Position numbers and translations under genes: made by a program
Notes under the pieces: generated by a model
Told to the model about the DNA's origin: nothing
The model's database searches: none
Seen by the model: only the letters and a program-made list of their open reading frames with translations
Shown: piece by piece, positions 59,469 through 64,000 of the stretch
Numbering within the stretch: the stretch's first letter is position 1
How the letters are laid out: each line of letters opens with the position of its first letter
Assembly: GCA_015075005.1 (NCBI GenBank)
Contig: JABTVC010000002.1
Coordinates: forward strand, 1,470,259-1,534,258
DNA: 64,000 nucleotides
Reading direction: 5' to 3'
Source: Planctomycetia bacterium
GTDB lineage: Bacteria; Planctomycetota; Brocadiia; Brocadiales; Brocadiaceae

Positions 59469-61382
59469 TGACGGATAGCGTTTCTCTAAAAATATTGCCC
59501 CAGTTTGTGGATACAGTGGACGAGCAGTTTGAAGGTCGCCGTTTGCACAAAATCCAGCAGGCGCTTTTGAACTATGAAGATATACCTGAATTCACAGTAA
59601 TAAGCGCCAAAAACAGGAAATGGAAGTTTTGCCTTCCCGCTTCCTATAATCCAACACAAAACATCAGGCAGTTCTTTTAGTAAACGCAGGTGCATCATTG
59701 TATCTCCGACAAATGCCTTGATTGATGATATGGAAAAAGAATACGCCAAAGCTTTTCCATCGCTTCAGATTAGCAAGCTTAACAGAAAGAAGCTGGATGA
59801 CCTCAACGCAAAAGGTCCTGATAGATGGAATGCCCTTATTCAGGTAATCACAGACAACGAAATTATTATCACTAATCCTGATTTGCTCAATTTTGCCCTC
59901 TTTGGCGGTTATTACAGGCACAAAGGGCAAAAAGAGATAAGCGAAATCTTTGCCAGAATAGACTACTTTGTATTTGATGAATATCATTTGTATGATGAAG
60001 AGCAGATTGCCAATATAATTTCATGGATTGCAGTAAAAAAGGCTCTGATTGCAAAGCCGGTTAAATTTATTTTTGCCTCAGCAACCCCTGAAAAAGGATT
60101 GCTTGAAATATTACGAACCCAAGGCTTTAATCCTGCTGATATCATAGAATTCATATCTGACAAGGCAACTTCATCGAGCCGGAAAATTCATGGTCAAATA
60201 GAGGTCACATTTTTGAAAGGTGCTACGCCACTTCAATATCTCATCTCGAATGCTGAAACCATTAAACAGTGGATTAAAGACGGAGAAAGAATATTAGTTG
60301 TATTCGATAGAATGACGGAACTCCGAATGGCAAAACCAGAGATAGAAAAGCAATTTCATGATGTGGTAATCGCAGAAGTATCCGTCTACTATACAAAATC
60401 TGAAATCAAGGAAGCGCCTGGCAATGCCGGCTTGATACTTGGCACTAATAAAATCGAGGTTGGTGTCAATCTGGATGTGTCCATTTGTCTTATGCAGACA
60501 GGCAAATACTTTGCTAACTTTATCCAACGATTCGGGCGCATCGCAAGACAGGGAAAAGACGGCAAGGCAATAATTTTTCTTGATAACAAAATAAAGGAAA
60601 TAGAAAAGGCGTTTACTGGGAAAGAAACACTGTCATATTATGACTTTATCGAACAATGTCGAAATATTGAGCTTTTGTCAGACCGAAAATTTTATTCTGA
60701 AAAAATTCCACAGTATCTTGGGGCATATTATTTTATCATTGCCACAAATATAAAAGACTATGCGACACAGAAACTATTTAGAGAGACCGTTAATATTGAT
60801 GGTCAAGCAGGATTTATGCTGGGTTTAATGAGAAAAATAGATAAAGGAATTAGGCGCCTTGAATATATAAATTCTGCCTGTGGAAAGAAATTTAATATTG
60901 ACATTGAAAACTGGAAAGAATGGTGGAAGATATTTACTGGAACCTTTAAATATTTCAGGGCTTCCATGCCAGATATCTTAGTTCGAGATTTAACCTGTAA
61001 TAAGGATAATCAGATTACTCGATACTCTTTAGAGTGGATATTGGAAAACAGAGAAATTGTAAGAGAGGAATCTATCAATGGTGAGCGATGCCTTGTGGTA
61101 TCAGGTTTTTTGGAAGGGAAGCAGGAGTTACAATACTATGTAGAATCGCTTCCTGTTTATAAATTGAACGAAGGGAATCTTTATTTGCAACAGAAAGAGA
61201 AGTATTCTCTGAAAGAAGCCTTCGAAAAACGGCTTGTAGAGATTGCGAAAATGTATAAAGGGCAAAACCAGTTTGTATTGGCTGCAAGACAATTAATTGG
61301 TGAAGTTGAAAAATTGAAGCCTATAGTTACCCATAAGCGCTTATTTGTTTCTGATGTTCAGTGTTATTCAAATTTTTTGTGA
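59468..61382 (+). pseudogene. cas3': Cas3' helicase, frameshifted at Walker A
   Basis: Superfamily 2 helicase without an HD domain, as in type I-D. The first frame stops at 59680; the second opens from about 59600. The text at 59613-59650 reads SAKNRKWKF in the first frame and PKTGNGSFAFPLPI in the other; a working Walker A would need TGNGKS, so both a frameshift and the loss of the Lys codon are seen at motif I. The rest is intact: CIIVSPTNALIDD, DEYHLYDEEQ, FASATPEK, and QRFGRIARQGKDG. It would unwind DNA for the Cas10d nuclease. As read, ATP binding is lost. Confidence 0.8.
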
Positions 61383-62299
61383 TCCGCAAAAATAAGTTTT
61401 TTTATTTATGGTACACTCTACGGGTTCAGGTTTACAACCAGAACCCCCTGATTCTATGCGAATAATTGGTACGTCTCACCGATGAGGATGATTAAATGAC
61501 AACGAACCAACGAATCTTCTCTATACAAAAGTTGAAGACGAGGGGTTTAGCCACGAATGGACATGAAGAAAAACGAATTTCACTTAACATGGATGGACAG
61601 GATGAACATGATTAAAATATCCTGCTTATCCCGTAAATTCTGTCAAAAATAATTTGGAGACACTGAAATAGGAAAAAGTATTGAACGAAGTATATTAGAT
61701 AGTACAATGTATATACATAATTTTACGTTAAGAAAATTCGAGGTTGCTATACAGTCACTAAGTTATCAGGATTTTCTTTGATGCATGGTGTCTTAGTGGC
61801 ATTAAAAAAATTTACAAAATGCTACATTTCAGGAGTAATATGCTTAAAAATCTGGTCACACACAGTAACAGCGCAGCATTAATTATTGATAAACCTATGC
61901 AAATCCTCAAAGGTTGATATGAATACACCACTTGAAATCACCACTGACAGGAAAAATCTTATTATTTCTCAGTTCATGACAAGGATAGAGATAAAAGTTT
62001 AGAGCAGCTTTAGTAAAAAAAATAAATAAAAACACGAAAAAACCCAGAAAGCTGGCTGAATGATGAAAGATATCCTTTTCTGATACCTTGAAGTCATTGA
62101 TATACATAGCAATCAGATGATATTATATGGAGGATTGCCGGGATAGAGGGTTATAAACCTCTTATCTTCAACTATTGCAATGCCCCACGCATTCTCAGGA
62201 AACTCTACGATGCAGCTGTACCTTTCAACAGGAAAAGCTTAACAAAGTGAGTTCGCCAAGTATATTGAAAAAAATTGAAAGAATGAATGGATATAAATA
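61383..62299. other. non-coding gap between cas3' and cas4
   Basis: About 900 bp with no readable gene. Near 61593-61650 it has an AACATGGATGGACAGGATGA and TATCCTGCTTATCC arrangement, a dispersed intergenic type I have seen in other genomes. No CRISPR repeats are visible. Around 62130-62230 a frame reads GYKPLIFNYCNAPRILRKLY and may be decayed coding DNA. Confidence 0.4.
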
Positions 62300-62804
62300 A
62301 TGAACACTACAGAACAAACATCTATCCGCTTGCAGCACTTAGATTAACTATTACTTCCACAATTAGAAGAAGCTCTGGTATTTTACTAAAAATATTGAAA
62401 TGGAGCACAACAGCGATGATGGTCTACCTCAGTAAGCTGATCCACGAGACATCATTACGAACAGGAGAATAAGGAGATTGAGATTGATGGCTGATCAAGA
62501 TTGATTTCATCAACAAGGACAGGGTCATCCAAATATGAAGAAGTCGGACAAAGGTGGAAGAGCCGCATATCAGCCGAAAAGTATTACCTCTGGTATCTGA
62601 AACAGAAGGGCGTAGAAGGTATTACCGGTAAAATTAATTATCAAAGCTCAGAAAGACCCTGGACGTGTTTTGGAGCAGGAGATGATGAGAAGATTCATGC
62701 AATAGTAAACGACATCAAAGTGCTTGTGGAAGCCGAATTACCTCCGCCGATACAAAGGATGAAGATGTGCAAGAATTGCAGTTATAGGGATATACTGGGT
62801 GTAA
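62300..62804 (+). pseudogene. cas4: cas4 exonuclease, decayed
   Basis: Pieces in three frames: INYYF and LWYFTKNIEMEHN near 62350-62400, VYLSKLIHETSLRT, KEIEIDG and IDFINKDRV, and KYYLWYLKQKGVEGITGKIN, then GDDEKIHAIVNDIKVLVEAE, LPPPIQRMKMCKNCSY. Length matches Cas4 (about 168 codons). Conserved positions are damaged by substitution as well as indels: the first iron-sulfur Cys codon (before the KKLW block) is AAT followed by TAG, and the last Cys, expected before Trp, reads TAC. Cas4 trims prespacers during adaptation. Cannot be functional. Confidence 0.8.
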
Positions 62805-62817
62805 TAAAGAACAATCT

Positions 62818-63036
62818 AAGCCGATTAAGCCGTTCAAACTATTTAAACCGATATAGTTTTCGGCTAACGGTTGAAACGACCTTCTTGAAATTGAAACTGC
62901 TTGAACAGTTGAAACTGCTGTGAACAGTTGAAACTACTTGAACATTGAAGGAAACTTGAACAGCTGAAACTGCTTAAACGGTTGAAACTGCTTAAACGGT
63001 TGAAACTGCTTAAACGGCTTAAACTATTTTTAAACC
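62818..63036. repeat. nonamer tract 4, between cas4 and cas1
   Basis: Diverged units such as GGTTGAAAC, TGCTTAAAC and GGCTTAAAC, clearest at 62960-63025, where an 18-bp unit (TGCTTAAACGGTTGAAAC) is repeated. Upstream parts (62820-62900) are more degenerate. It fills the whole gap between the cas4 stop and the cas1 ATG and has the same orientation as tracts 1-3. Confidence 0.85.
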
Positions 63037-63037
63037 T

Positions 63038-63999
63038 ATGAAACAGAACTATTACATCTTTAACAACGGCCGCCTGAAACGACAGGAAAATACCATCTTC
63101 TTTGAAAAGGAAGACGGTTCTAAGGTCATAATACCATTGAGAACACAGAAGCCCTCTATGCCTTCGGTGAGATTGACTTCAATGAAACTCTTTAATTATC
63201 TTGACAGAAAGGCATACCAGTGCATGTATTCAACTACTATGGTTATTATTCCGGTAGCTACTATCCATGGGAATAGCAAACTCCAGGTTGGTGAAGCAGG
63301 TGAACCACTATACGAGCCGTCAGAGAATTATCCTGCAGGGGCGTTTATTGAAACAGCAGTTTCAATATCTGAAGAACCTGAGATATATGGCAACAGGGAA
63401 GGAGTGGATGAATATATCAGCACGATTGAAGGTTTCAGGTCACAAGTCGAAAAAACAGAGGTCGTGGAGAGTTGATGGGAATAGAAGCGAAACATCCAAA
63501 ATACGTATTACAAATTTACCATTATTGACCAGGAGATAGCATTTGAACGCAGGGTGAAGCAGCCTCCGGACAATGCCGGTTAACCTGCAATCTCATATCT
63601 AAACTCGATGGTCTATACGACATGTCTGGGTGAGAAATATACCATACAAGATTAAATCCCTGATCTCTTATCTCCATGAACCGGGCGAACAGGTTTTCCT
63701 GAGCCTCGACCTGGCGGAGGTTTTAAGCCTATTTTCAGCGACAGAACCATATTTACGATACTGAACCGGCAGCAGATTAAAAGGATTTTATGACAGAGGT
63801 TAATTGCTGTTATCTTAACAGAAGGAGAAAGACAGTTATAAAAAGAATATGATATGAGAAGAAAGACAATTATCAGCCATAATGAAAACTGAGAGACAGG
63901 TCTCTTACCGGTATCTTATAAAGATTGGAATATTACAAATTGGTCAAACACCTGATTGGCGAGCAAAGTGAAATCCGTCGATTGAAGATCTGGTGGTGA
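63038..63999 (+). pseudogene. cas1: cas1 integrase, decayed but full length
   Basis: All parts of Cas1 are present in shifting frames: MKQNYYIFNNGRLKRQENTI, ENTEALYAFGEIDFNETL, HVFNYYGYYSGSYYPWE, LVKQVNHYTSRQRI, then KNLRYMATGKEW and GIEAKH (Glu, 63484), YLHEPGE (His, 63675), SLDLAEVF (second acidic position, about 63700), DRTIFTILNRQQIK, CCYLNRRRK, VSYRYLIK, and the KIWW ending with a TGA stop at 63997. The catalytic codons survive but at least seven indels or stops separate them. Cas1 integrates spacers with Cas2, which would lie just beyond the window. Confidence 0.85.
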
Positions 64000-64000
64000 A

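Overview
The window looks like planctomycete DNA, most likely from an anammox-type member of the Brocadiales (the Brocadia, Jettenia and Kuenenia group). Supporting features are a small basic protein of the kind typical of the Planctomycetes-Verrucomicrobia-Chlamydiae (PVC) superphylum, a GreA fused to a very long N-terminal region as in Chlamydiae, a Gram-negative envelope gene set (LptF-like permease, SurA-like isomerase, type IV pilus ATPases, TPR lipoprotein), an archaeal-type PEP carboxylase, and a moderately AT-rich backbone with many decayed mobile genes. The genus is an inference; no rRNA or anammox-specific gene is present.

Region 1 (1-14.9 kb): a GC-rich partial TPR gene, two uncharacterised proteins, a frameshifted ABC-F ATPase, then mfd, a parvulin-type isomerase, a YkgJ-type Cys-cluster protein, a secreted six-repeat NHL protein, and a broken SNF2 helicase with a zinc-ribbon partner. 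Region 2 (15.2-24.3 kb) is a 9.1-kb block between two 572-bp direct repeats. It holds a decayed YbhGFSR-like efflux cluster, an ISL3 transposase fragment, a decayed DUF4338/Tn5-N transposase, and remnants of a restriction enzyme, a DUF2281 protein and a VapBC toxin-antitoxin pair. Region 3 (24.6-52.3 kb) is largely intact housekeeping DNA: tldE-pilU-pilT-tldD-ligA on the minus strand, then SPOR, small basic protein and aminotransferase genes, and then a thioredoxin-like lipoprotein, clpB, dapB, rhomboid, lptF, ppcA, greA, an amino-acid binding protein, an RRM protein, a DEAD-box helicase, a TPR lipoprotein and a CvfB-like protein.

Region 4 (52.7-64.0 kb) is the most unusual part: a type I-D CRISPR-Cas locus in the order cas6, a four-helix-bundle gene, a short cas8-like start, cas10d, csc2, csc1, cas3', cas4, cas1. 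The three effector-complex genes (cas10d, csc2, csc1) are open. cas6, cas4 and cas1 are decayed, and cas3' is frameshifted exactly at its Walker A motif. Four tracts of a 9-bp repeat (consensus roughly NGYTTRAAC) lie in this locus, and I noticed none in the other 52 kb. One tract sits inside cas6 and continues its reading frame as a Gly-Leu-Asn repeat. No CRISPR array is visible; cas2 and an array would be expected just past the right edge.

Many frameshifts occur in the window, clustered in accessory regions. Some are single-base homopolymer changes that may be sequencing errors (lptF, the ABC-F gene). Others come with nonsense and missense changes at conserved positions (cas4, cas1) or with deletions (the SNF2 helicase) and look like real decay.
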